Made by a program: the position numbers and the translations under genes. Positions 1-5,497 of a stretch of 5,497 nucleotides of DNA are shown one piece after another; position 1 is the stretch's first letter; each line of letters starts with the position of its first letter. The notes under the pieces were generated by a model that ran no database searches, had not been told where the DNA came from, and saw only the letters and a program-made list of their open reading frames with translations. This DNA comes from Candidatus Bathyarchaeota archaeon. GTDB lineage: Archaea > Asgardarchaeota > Lokiarchaeia > Sigyniarchaeales > Sigyniarchaeaceae. The stretch is taken from the NCBI GenBank assembly GCA_014729935.1, contig WJJB01000366.1, forward strand, positions 1 to 5,497, read 5' to 3'.

Positions 1-611
1 GTATATCCTTGCTTGTTAAATCCAATGAAGCCGGTGATGCAAGCATATGCATCCCTTTCAATCACTTGGGCAACTTGTCTCTGGACCTTTCTTTTCGTGA
101 AATCCATGATTGGGAGGGCGTTCCCGAATCGATTATCGGTGACAACTAATTGATCTGCTGGCAGGAACACGCTATCAAAGCCTTGGGAGGTGAGGAATTC
201 CGCCATCATAAAAGTGCTAAGCTTCTCCCCGAATGACATGACATAATCCATCCGGAACTTTTCCATTCCATAATCGGAGATTTGCTCGCAGATTTCCTCC
301 AAACTCCTTATCACGTTATTGATGAAATCTGCAGTGTTTTCCAAGTGAATGATCTTGCCCTTGAATAATTCCTTGTTAATTTCATCGTGAAGGGCTTTTA
401 ATTCAGATAATTTTTCCTTGTATTTTCCATTTGGTTCTGCGGCAGTATTAGCTGTATCTATCAGCTTGTCGGTAACTCCCGAAAAACCTGATGCAACGAA
501 CACGACATGATGATCTTTATGATCATTGATGATTCGAACGAGCTTCTCCATGGAATCCGCCTTGGTGAGGCAAGATCCACCTATTTTCATGACAATGATG
601 GTGTCCTTCAT
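1..611 (-). CDS. Aspartate kinase, N-terminal part (cut by window edge)
   Basis: Aspartate kinase phosphorylates the beta-carboxyl group of L-aspartate with ATP in the cytoplasm, the first step towards lysine, threonine and methionine. The window holds 203 complete codons of the amino-acid-kinase domain; the rest of that domain and any regulatory ACT domains lie beyond base 1. Visible motifs are the phosphate-binding start MKIGGSCLTKADS (residues 8-20), VASGFSGVTDKL (39-50), the family signature SFGEKLS (126-132) and GFIGFNKQGYT at the cut edge (194-204). Residues 60-120 form the usual helical insert. The second serine of the common KFGGTS motif is a cysteine here. The start is well supported: AAGGAG lies five bases before the ATG. 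The gene lies 125 bases downstream of the seven-helix membrane protein and may have its own promoter. The family is clear; whether it is a LysC, ThrA or other isoform cannot be told from this half. Confidence 0.93.
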   Translation of the reverse strand, partial: MKDTIIVMKIGGSCLTKADSMEKLVRIINDHKDHHVVFVASGFSGVTDKLIDTANTAAEPNGKYKEKLSELKALHDEINKELFKGKIIHLENTADFINNVIRSLEEICEQISDYGMEKFRMDYVMSFGEKLSTFMMAEFLTSQGFDSVFLPADQLVVTDNRFGNALPIMDFTKRKVQRQVAQVIERDAYACITGFIGFNKQGY

Positions 612-736
612 GATTTCTCCTTCACGCTCTGGAATGATTACTACTAAGAACTTGGGGTTATTTTTGAATCTTGATCCTTCGAAATACCTCGCCATAGCAA
701 ACCAATGGGGGCGTAATTTTGAGTGGAATGGGAGCT
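612..736 (-). promoter_or_regulatory. Intergenic leader and possible promoter of the aspartate kinase gene
   Basis: This 125-base gap holds no gene. A strong Shine-Dalgarno sequence, AAGGAG on the minus strand at 622-617, lies five bases from the kinase ATG. An A-rich element, TTCAAAAATAA (minus strand, 668-658), could be a TATA box: a transcript starting about 26 bases downstream would carry a leader of roughly 26 bases that includes the binding site. The element departs from the archaeal consensus and no clear BRE is visible, so readthrough from the upstream membrane-protein gene is equally possible. I see no convincing terminator, riboswitch or attenuator fold. Confidence 0.35.
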
Positions 737-1564
737 CTAAAGTGCTAGCAAACCTTTCAAGTGATCTTGAACCCGCTTACCGAGCATGAAAACCATCAAT
801 CCAAAAAGCTGGAACAAGTAAAAGAGAGTTATACCAGGGTACGGGAACACGGAAAACTCCATGACGATGAATATCCAGATGGATAACCCAACCGCGAAAA
901 TCGTGAGAATCTTATGAAGGTTGATTCTCTCGGGATTTGAATACCTAGGATCGACCTGACACGTGTAATTCAAGTTGAAGGTCCTGGTGCGCCAGTACTT
1001 GATTCCCGCAACGGTAATTCCCAGGATCTCCCACGTTAGGGGAAACCCCATTATCAGTTCAAGCACGAGTGATAATTCAGGTTCTGCGTGGATAATGCCA
1101 AATATATCAAGCAAGAAATGAACCATTGCAGCAACAATGACAACGTGAATGAATATTTCCATCATGTATATGATGCCTTCGTAGGTTTTTTTCTGCTTGA
1201 GATTGAAATCCATCGTCTTGATATCCTGCCTGAACCTGAAGAGAATTTGCAGGATGCCAACACCCGCACTGAATCCCGAGGTGAAGTATGCTAAAATAAA
1301 AAGTAGGTGAGGCAGGAATTCTATCCAGTTGAGCATGGTTGCCATCGCCAAGAAGCCAGAGAGCGGGATCCACTCGCTTACAGTTGGGATTGCAATTATT
1401 GCCATGATGATGAAAATAACGATAATGGCTAATATCAGGAACATCAATCTCGTTTTCTGACTTGGAAAGCGCTTGAACAAGAGAGCAAACATCACTTCTA
1501 AGACAAGGGCAATGATGAATGCTATCAAGATGCTAGTTCCCGACATCGTGTTAGCAATCAGCAT
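737..1564 (-). CDS. Seven-helix integral membrane protein of unknown family
   Basis: I do not recognise the family. Seven strongly hydrophobic segments are visible at about residues 9-30, 39-60, 84-110, 129-157, 163-189, 217-238 and 244-262 of 275. Basic residues cluster in the loops after segments 1 (KRFPSQK), 3 (RFRQDIKT...KQKK) and 5 (KYWRTR...NPERINLHK) and in the tail (GKRVQDHLK). By the positive-inside rule this gives an outside N-terminus and a cytoplasmic C-terminus. There is no signal peptide or soluble domain. Histidines 86, 140 and 149 lie in or beside membrane segments and might bind a metal or haem, but this is speculation. The ATG at 1564 lies inside the end of the HAD gene (14-base overlap), with AAGGGA only two bases ahead; the next ATG (1546, residue 7) is the alternative start. 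The overlap implies cotranscription with the phosphatase. A membrane receptor, enzyme or transporter are all possible. Confidence 0.85.
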   Translation of the reverse strand: MLIANTMSGTSILIAFIIALVLEVMFALLFKRFPSQKTRLMFLILAIIVIFIIMAIIAIPTVSEWIPLSGFLAMATMLNWIEFLPHLLFILAYFTSGFSAGVGILQILFRFRQDIKTMDFNLKQKKTYEGIIYMMEIFIHVVIVAAMVHFLLDIFGIIHAEPELSLVLELIMGFPLTWEILGITVAGIKYWRTRTFNLNYTCQVDPRYSNPERINLHKILTIFAVGLSIWIFIVMEFSVFPYPGITLFYLFQLFGLMVFMLGKRVQDHLKGLLAL

Positions 1565-2276
1565 GATCCCTTATGTGCTTTTTCACATGAAAAATGGACT
1601 GCAGTAAGGTGTAATCAAGATCATTCAAGGTCGTGATGATGCGGGTGGCATGCACCGATGGATTCACACCACCACGTATTATCTGGATCCCTGGAATGCC
1701 AGCCCTGGATGCTGCAATCATATCGATCTCACTATCACCAATGAACGCGACTTCCCTATGGGGATGCTTCCTGCTCAATAAATTCCTTTTTTGCATTTTC
1801 CTGATGATATGGTTAATCCCCCAAGGTTCCGGTTTTGCCCGGAGCTGGTTATAATCTCCATCATTCAACGCGAGAATGAAATCAAAGTGCTTGGTTAATT
1901 CAAACCGGTCTAACTCGATCTTCGCCAACGGTTTAGGGGTGTTGCTATGTATCGCAAGCACCATCTCTTCAATTTGCTCCAAGCGTTCCAAGGCGGGTAC
2001 CACATCTGGAAAGAGGGTTATTGTCCCCGCATCCATCAATCTTTTCCTCGTTTCCTCATCCTTCTCGTCAAAATATTTCCAAAAAGATAGGATATTCTTG
2101 ACACCCCACCGTTCGAGAATGGATGGATGATCGCTTCCCGAATGCCATAGCTCCTTGATTTCTTCCTGCATTGGCATATCCACACCCGATATTTCCAGGG
2201 CGTGGCGCAAGATCATCTCGAAATCCACGCTTGACACGTCTACGAGTGTCATATCCAAGTCGAAAATCAATAGCAT
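1551..2276 (-). CDS. HAD-superfamily hydrolase (probable phosphatase)
   Basis: This is a cytoplasmic haloacid-dehalogenase-fold enzyme, expected to hydrolyse a small phosphate ester through an aspartyl-phosphate intermediate with magnesium. All four HAD motifs are present in 241 residues: DLDMTLVD with nucleophile Asp6 and acid/base Asp8; HSNT with Ser111; Lys148 in AKPEP; and FIGDSEID with Asp181 and Asp185. Residues 14-105 form a mostly helical insert between motifs I and II, so this is a C1-cap member, the group that includes phosphoglycolate phosphatases and beta-phosphoglucomutases. The intact motifs indicate an active enzyme, but the substrate cannot be read from sequence. The ATG at 2276 is preceded by a G-rich run (GGGGGA) as a modest ribosome binding site, and the nucleophile motif starting at residue 6 confirms the start. 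It leads a likely two-gene unit with the overlapping membrane protein and diverges from the longin-like gene. Confidence 0.9.
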   Translation of the reverse strand: MLLIFDLDMTLVDVSSVDFEMILRHALEISGVDMPMQEEIKELWHSGSDHPSILERWGVKNILSFWKYFDEKDEETRKRLMDAGTITLFPDVVPALERLEQIEEMVLAIHSNTPKPLAKIELDRFELTKHFDFILALNDGDYNQLRAKPEPWGINHIIRKMQKRNLLSRKHPHREVAFIGDSEIDMIAASRAGIPGIQIIRGGVNPSVHATRIITTLNDLDYTLLQSIFHVKKHIRDHADC

Positions 2277-2376
2277 GGATCTTTTTCCCCCGGGAACCCA
2301 TAACTCGACATAACAATTACTTAAGGAACGCGATCATACATTAAATTATTAACTCACCATCGAACGGGAGCACTCC
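2277..2376. promoter_or_regulatory. Divergent promoter region between the HAD and longin-like genes
   Basis: This 100-base gap must carry the starts of two outward-facing transcripts. The stretch 2311-2352 is AT-rich and holds two TATA-like elements. TTAAATTATT at 2341-2350 is on the plus strand towards the longin-like gene. CTTAAGTAATTG on the minus strand (around 2324-2313) faces the HAD gene and would place its start near 2292, just before the G-rich binding site. The plus-strand gene has GGGAG at 2366-2370, six bases before its ATG. A short inverted repeat, TTCCC-CC-GGGAA at 2285-2296, lies within the HAD leader. It might be an operator but may be a chance result of the G-rich binding site. 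The divergent arrangement is seen directly; exact boxes are guesses. Confidence 0.45.
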
Positions 2377-3570
2377 ATGGACCCCACGGGCATGATACAG
2401 CTTAAGGTTCCGAACTTCAATGACGCCGTTTTGAAGATTGTATTTTTCCACGCGGTGCAATCGGTTCCCATATTGACCTATGATTTCAAGGAGACAAGCT
2501 ATAATTTTGACGAGCAATTGCTTTCTGGGATGATATCTGCTATACTCACGGTTTCGGAGGAAATCGACAAGGAACACACGAGCCTCCTGCGCAAGATCGA
2601 CCAAACCAGGTACGATATCATTGTCGAGATGAAGGAAAATATTGGGATCGTGCTTTTCACATTAAAGCGGGAAAACGAGAGGATCCTACGAGATTTTGCA
2701 ATTTACCTTTTGAGCGAGTTCGAGAAACGATACGGCAATTTCTTGGAGGAAAAAGGTATAGAGGCGTGCTTCGAGGAAAACATGTTCACCGAGTTCAAGG
2801 ACATCATCCACCGGACCACGATGGTACCAATCACGCTCTCCTCAGGCATGTTTCCTAGCCTGCAAAAGCTCATTACGAGTTATGCTGAATTTAGCATCTT
2901 GATATGCGACAAGCTCATTTTCACGCCAATTTTCAAGCACACGGTTGAATATTTAACTCCGAACGAATTTTTGAACATATCAACGTTCCTTAGAGATACT
3001 TGCATTAATTCGACGCGTTTCTTGGAAAAAATAAGCAAATTCGGTGATTTTGACTCACAAATCATCAAGACAAAGAAGAGAACCATCCATATCTCGGATC
3101 TTGGCGAGTTTTTTTGCATCATCATGCACCGGCGGAGCATCACGAAAGCCAAATCCTCCATGGTTGACGAACTCTTGGATCACCTGCGAGGGATAGTTGC
3201 CAGGAACACGGTAACCTTGACCATCAGGCAAAAAACTTTGCTCTATGAATATATTGGGTTATTGAAGGACATGTTTCCTGCCACAGATGTGGTTGCTGTC
3301 CAAGACCTATTAATCAAGGGATTGAACGAATTTCAACTGGAAAATGGCATCAATTTGGAACGAATGGATGAGACAATACCATTCAAGGAGAAAAAAGAGA
3401 TTCTCGTCAGGTTGGTTGATTACATGCTTCCAAGAGTGGAAGATTTATTGTCAAGTTCCGATAAACAAGGCGATGGAGATTTTTCTGGAAGAATCACCCA
3501 ACTTCGGGAGGATATCGTTAATCATTATGAAAACCTTAGCCAATCCGTTAGGGAAACACTACAAAATTAG
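2377..3570 (+). CDS. Longin/roadblock-like N-terminal domain protein with long helical C-terminus
   Basis: This is a hypothetical protein of 397 residues, probably cytoplasmic, with no signal peptide or membrane segment. Residues 16-125 read like the longin/profilin-like fold found in many Asgard proteins linked to small GTPases. There are two opening strands (VLKIVFFHA, then SVPILTYDF), a helix starting with LLSGMISAILTVSEEI at 48-63, strands TRYDIIVEMKE and NIGIVLFTLKR (77-98), and a closing helix ending in FEKRYGNFLEE (about 100-125). Residues 126-397 look mostly helical, with amphipathic stretches such as KTLLYEYIGLLKDMF and KKEILVRLVDYMLPRVEDLL, and no motif I can name. The acidic, glycine-containing linker near 359-371 precedes a last helix. 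GGGAG six bases before the ATG supports the start; Met6 is an alternative. It is the only plus-strand gene here. The fold is inferred from pattern without a search; a role in GTPase regulation or trafficking is a possibility only. Confidence 0.8.
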   Translation: MDPTGMIQLKVPNFNDAVLKIVFFHAVQSVPILTYDFKETSYNFDEQLLSGMISAILTVSEEIDKEHTSLLRKIDQTRYDIIVEMKENIGIVLFTLKRENERILRDFAIYLLSEFEKRYGNFLEEKGIEACFEENMFTEFKDIIHRTTMVPITLSSGMFPSLQKLITSYAEFSILICDKLIFTPIFKHTVEYLTPNEFLNISTFLRDTCINSTRFLEKISKFGDFDSQIIKTKKRTIHISDLGEFFCIIMHRRSITKAKSSMVDELLDHLRGIVARNTVTLTIRQKTLLYEYIGLLKDMFPATDVVAVQDLLIKGLNEFQLENGINLERMDETIPFKEKKEILVRLVDYMLPRVEDLLSSSDKQGDGDFSGRITQLREDIVNHYENLSQSVRETLQN

Positions 3571-3593
3571 CACGTGGTGGCAAAGGCGTGAAA

Positions 3594-4178
3594 TCATATC
3601 ACTTCTTCCATGTGCTTCCAAATGCCAGGTTTGCCTATCATTTTCCCCACCGAGTAATATTTCCCATTGCAATACGCTATCGGATTCATTTTCGCCGGAT
3701 CAGAAAAATCCACGAACTCCTTATTAACATCAACTGATACAATTTCAGCGAGGAAAATATCATGACTGCGAGAGATATCCTGCACGATGTGCCTAACCTT
3801 GCACTCGAGGTTCACCGGGCACTCCAAGATTATCGGGGACTTCACCTTGCTTGCTCTTGCAGGCGTTAACCCGCATTTGGTGAACTTGTCGTGATCCCTT
3901 CCAGACTTAACCCCACACCAATCCATCTTGGCAACTTGGGACTCGTCAGGTATGTTGATGACGAAATCCTTGGTTTCCATCAATAACCCGTAAGAATATC
4001 TAGACTTTCGCACGCTGATGCTCACCATTGGCGGCTCTGAACTAACAGTACCGACCCACGCGAGGGTGATAATATTATTGTGCTTTTGATCACTCGTGCA
4101 GCATGAAACCATCACCGTGGGTATCGGGAATAGCTTCGTGGAGGGCTCGAGAAAAACCTTCGAGGATATCGAATCCAT
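3594..4178 (-). CDS. Flavin-reductase-like FMN-binding split-barrel protein
   Basis: This is a member of the flavin reductase / flavoredoxin family (RutF, DIM6/NTAB group), cytoplasmic proteins that bind FMN and either reduce flavins with NAD(P)H or carry electrons. Counting from the chosen start (194 residues), visible features are the opening strand FPIPTVMVSC, the conserved core NIITLAWVGTVSSEPP (35-50), SISVRKSRYS (53-62) where FMN phosphate contacts usually lie, DFVINIP (71-77), GVKSGRDHDKF (89-99), HDIFLAEIVSVDV (139-151) and CNGKYYSVGK near the end. The length is normal for the family. An upstream ATG at 4196 would add six residues, but a TTTAAATA box overlaps that position closely and points to a leaderless start at 4178. 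Neither ATG has a Shine-Dalgarno sequence. The gene lies 60 bases below the exporter and converges on the longin-like gene with 23 bases between stops. Substrate and partner are unknown. Confidence 0.88.
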   Translation of the reverse strand: MDSISSKVFLEPSTKLFPIPTVMVSCCTSDQKHNNIITLAWVGTVSSEPPMVSISVRKSRYSYGLLMETKDFVINIPDESQVAKMDWCGVKSGRDHDKFTKCGLTPARASKVKSPIILECPVNLECKVRHIVQDISRSHDIFLAEIVSVDVNKEFVDFSDPAKMNPIAYCNGKYYSVGKMIGKPGIWKHMEEVI

Positions 4179-4197
4179 GAGATAAGCTAGTATCATT

Positions 4198-4205
4198 TAT
4201 TTAAA
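4198..4205 (-). promoter_or_regulatory. TATA box of the flavin-reductase-like gene
   Basis: TTTAAATA on the minus strand is the best archaeal TATA box in the window. Its centre lies about 23-24 bases upstream of the ATG at 4178, so transcription should begin at or next to that ATG and give a leaderless message. This fits the absence of a Shine-Dalgarno sequence before either candidate start. Just upstream, TGCGG (4211-4215) and CCGCA (4230-4234) form a five-base inverted repeat with a 14-base spacer, which could be an operator half-site pair or a weak terminator hairpin for the exporter gene. That part is weak. Confidence 0.6.
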
Positions 4206-4237
4206 TATCCTGCGGAGTGAAACCAAATCCCGCACGG

Positions 4238-4987
4238 CTAAACAAACTTTTGGATCGACATGACCATGAAGATGCACCCGAGAATTATCAAGAATGCGTG
4301 AGTAAATTGCAGGATAAGCGCAAAAACCCTTCCTTTAAGGCGCTTCCTGCCAATCGCGACAATACCGGAAACGAAGGTGAACCATGCATAATCGGATGCA
4401 ATATGTCCCATGTAGAATGCGAGGAATACCGCGATGCTTCCGAACACGTAGTAATCAAGAACCGTGATCGAATTTAAACCAAGGCTTGCCCACCATCCCC
4501 ACCATCCGGAAGACGTGGCACTCAGGATGAATCCCATGGACAGGGCCCTCCACAAGATCTTTTGGTGAGAAGTTGCTTCATCCACGGCAATGACTTTTCC
4601 TTCATTTTCAGCGGTATTTCCCGCCTTGCCAATATTCTCGAATTTTTCGATGAGCTCGTCTCTATTAACATGTACCTTGTACATGCCAATCAACCCGAAA
4701 ATGATGACTGAAATCCCGCCTGCCACCCCAATGATCAAGAGGATCACGGGATATGAGAACACGACAGATGCCCCAAGCCATAGGGCGACCATCAATCCCA
4801 TCTCAAGAATTGCATGACCACTTGCAACTGCAATTCCAACAAGGAATCCTGGGTGTTTTCTGGAATATTTCAATGTCTCGTTGATGGTCATGGTGGTCAC
4901 GGGACCTGGCATCATGGCTCCCGTCAATCCATACAGGAAGCTCACCCCGAACAGAACGATTAAATCCACTAAACCCATGTTTGTCAT
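4238..4987 (-). CDS. LysE-family transporter (probable amino acid or metabolite exporter)
   Basis: This is an inner-membrane translocator of the LysE superfamily, whose characterised members export lysine, homoserine, threonine or other small metabolites using the ion gradient. The family motif MPGPVTTMTINETL lies at residues 26-39, followed by the glycine-rich GFLVGIAVASGHAILE (47-62). Hydrophobic segments are at about 6-27, 45-72, 77-103, 148-172, 182-212 and 220-246, giving the usual six. A hydrophilic loop of about 40 residues (104-145) separates segments 3 and 4. SSGWWGWWASLG (159-170) stands where many relatives have an NP-W-WW motif. At 249 residues it is somewhat longer than the typical 200-220, mainly because of that loop. 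The ATG at 4987 overlaps the alkyltransferase stop as ATGA. GGGAG lies one base before it and ten before the Met4 ATG, so Met4 (4978) may be the real start. The substrate cannot be assigned. Confidence 0.9.
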   Translation of the reverse strand: MTNMGLVDLIVLFGVSFLYGLTGAMMPGPVTTMTINETLKYSRKHPGFLVGIAVASGHAILEMGLMVALWLGASVVFSYPVILLIIGVAGGISVIIFGLIGMYKVHVNRDELIEKFENIGKAGNTAENEGKVIAVDEATSHQKILWRALSMGFILSATSSGWWGWWASLGLNSITVLDYYVFGSIAVFLAFYMGHIASDYAWFTFVSGIVAIGRKRLKGRVFALILQFTHAFLIILGCIFMVMSIQKFV

Positions 4988-5469
4988 GCTCCCATTCTCG
5001 ATTCGTGAACGAGTAACGCTCTCTTGAGTTCCAGAAATTCCGCGTGTTCATTTCCGGCAAACCCTCCCAATCCATTACACGAGACAACTCGATGGCATGG
5101 AATGATTAGGGGAAATGGATTGGAACGCATCACCCCACCAACCGCTTGCGCTGCACCGGAATGTCCAGCGATTTTTGCTAGACTACTGTATGTGATTGTT
5201 TCTCCAGGAGAGGTATGAACCAGGGCCAGGGCAACATTCCGTTGGAAAGGCGTGGAAAAACCGTTTTCGATGCAATGATCAATGATCTCTTCTTGCCACG
5301 TTATCCTGTTCCCCTTAAGGTATCGCTCAACGGTTTGCACGATGGGGAAGTTGGAAAACTGTGGCTCTTGACTTTTAGCGGCTTGATCCCCGTTAATGGT
5401 GCACTTACCAAGAGCAACGATATCAGATTCCTTGATCTCGAACCTAATGCGAAGAAGGGATGATGACAT
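4984..5469 (-). CDS. ogt: Methylated-DNA--protein-cysteine methyltransferase (O6-alkylguanine-DNA alkyltransferase)
   Basis: This suicide repair protein moves the alkyl group from O6-alkylguanine in DNA onto its own cysteine. The C-terminal catalytic domain is complete. Counting from the chosen start (161 residues), it shows TPFQRNVALAL, ITYSSLAKIAG with the conserved Tyr94, the helix-turn-helix stretch AAQAVGGVMRSNP with the arginine finger Arg115, and the active-site PCHRV (124-128) with acceptor Cys125. GGFAGNEHAEFLELKRALLVHE closes it. The N-terminal 70 residues are the variable small domain. The start at 5469 has GAGG eight bases ahead. An ATG at 5493 would add eight residues, and the frame stays open to the window edge, so a longer start cannot be excluded. 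The stop overlaps the exporter start as ATGA, so the two are very probably cotranscribed. Any promoter lies outside the window. There is no Ada-type sensor domain. The choice of the symbol ogt over the equivalent names mgt or mgmt is conventional. Confidence 0.93.
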   Translation of the reverse strand: MSSSLLRIRFEIKESDIVALGKCTINGDQAAKSQEPQFSNFPIVQTVERYLKGNRITWQEEIIDHCIENGFSTPFQRNVALALVHTSPGETITYSSLAKIAGHSGAAQAVGGVMRSNPFPLIIPCHRVVSCNGLGGFAGNEHAEFLELKRALLVHESRMGA

Positions 5470-5497
5470 GGATTGTTCCTCGAATACAATCATGATA

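Noticed and set aside
1107..1373. Minus-strand open frame of 88 codons rich in His, Cys and Trp
   Set aside because: It is an alternative frame of the membrane-protein gene, and its odd composition reflects reading hydrophobic codons out of frame.
737..1564. A microbial rhodopsin or receptor identity for the seven-helix protein
   Set aside because: Segment number and topology fit, but the last segment (244-262) has no lysine to bind retinal and no rhodopsin motif is visible.
1..2276. A single aspartate-pathway operon of HAD phosphatase, membrane protein and aspartate kinase
   Set aside because: The kinase follows a 125-base gap with its own strong binding site, and neither of the other two genes has a recognised role in the pathway.
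2341..2604. Minus-strand open frame opposite the start of the longin-like gene
   Set aside because: It is antisense to the better-supported 397-codon gene, whose start has a proper ribosome binding site.
2880..3161. Minus-strand open frame of 93 codons inside the longin-like gene
   Set aside because: It is a shadow frame with a low-information translation and no regulatory signals.
3571..3593. Possible shared terminator in the convergent gap (CACG...CGTG)
   Set aside because: The gap is only 23 bases, the match is four bases and no T-run follows it in either direction; termination more likely occurs within the opposing gene ends.
4217..4477. Plus-strand open frame of 86 codons opposite the end of the exporter gene
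   Set aside because: It lies wholly antisense to a well-supported LysE-family gene, its translation has no domain-like pattern, and it has no credible promoter or binding site.

Overview
The window looks archaeal, and the best guess is an Asgard (Lokiarchaeia-like) genome. Two things support this. A TTTAAATA box sits where a leaderless archaeal promoter would place it, upstream of the flavin-reductase-like gene. The only plus-strand gene appears to begin with a longin/roadblock-type alpha-beta fold followed by a long helical tail, an architecture abundant in Asgard genomes. Phylum placement is inference; no rRNA, tRNA or ribosomal protein gene is present to confirm it. The DNA is of moderate, somewhat AT-leaning composition and is densely coding. 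I see no mobile elements, CRISPR arrays or RNA genes.

Left block (1-2276, minus strand). Transcription runs right to left: a HAD-superfamily phosphatase, then a seven-helix membrane protein of unknown family that overlaps it by 14 bases, then after a 125-base gap the N-terminal half of an aspartate kinase, cut by the window edge. The first two genes are probably one transcript. The kinase has its own strong ribosome binding site and possibly its own promoter.

Centre (2277-3593). A 100-base AT-rich divergent promoter region separates the HAD gene from the plus-strand longin-like gene of 397 codons. That gene ends 23 bases from the stop of the next gene, which converges on it.

Right block (3594-5469, minus strand). 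An O6-alkylguanine-DNA alkyltransferase overlaps a LysE-family exporter by an ATGA junction. A flavin-reductase-like FMN protein follows and seems to have its own promoter.

Functionally this is a mixed neighbourhood: DNA alkylation repair, small-molecule export, flavin redox chemistry, phosphate-ester hydrolysis and the first step of the aspartate-family amino acid pathway. Kinase and exporter could both bear on lysine or threonine levels, but they are not in one transcript, so no joint pathway is claimed. The least explained genes are the longin-like protein and the seven-helix membrane protein. I found no clear sign of a new defence, mobile or RNA-based system.
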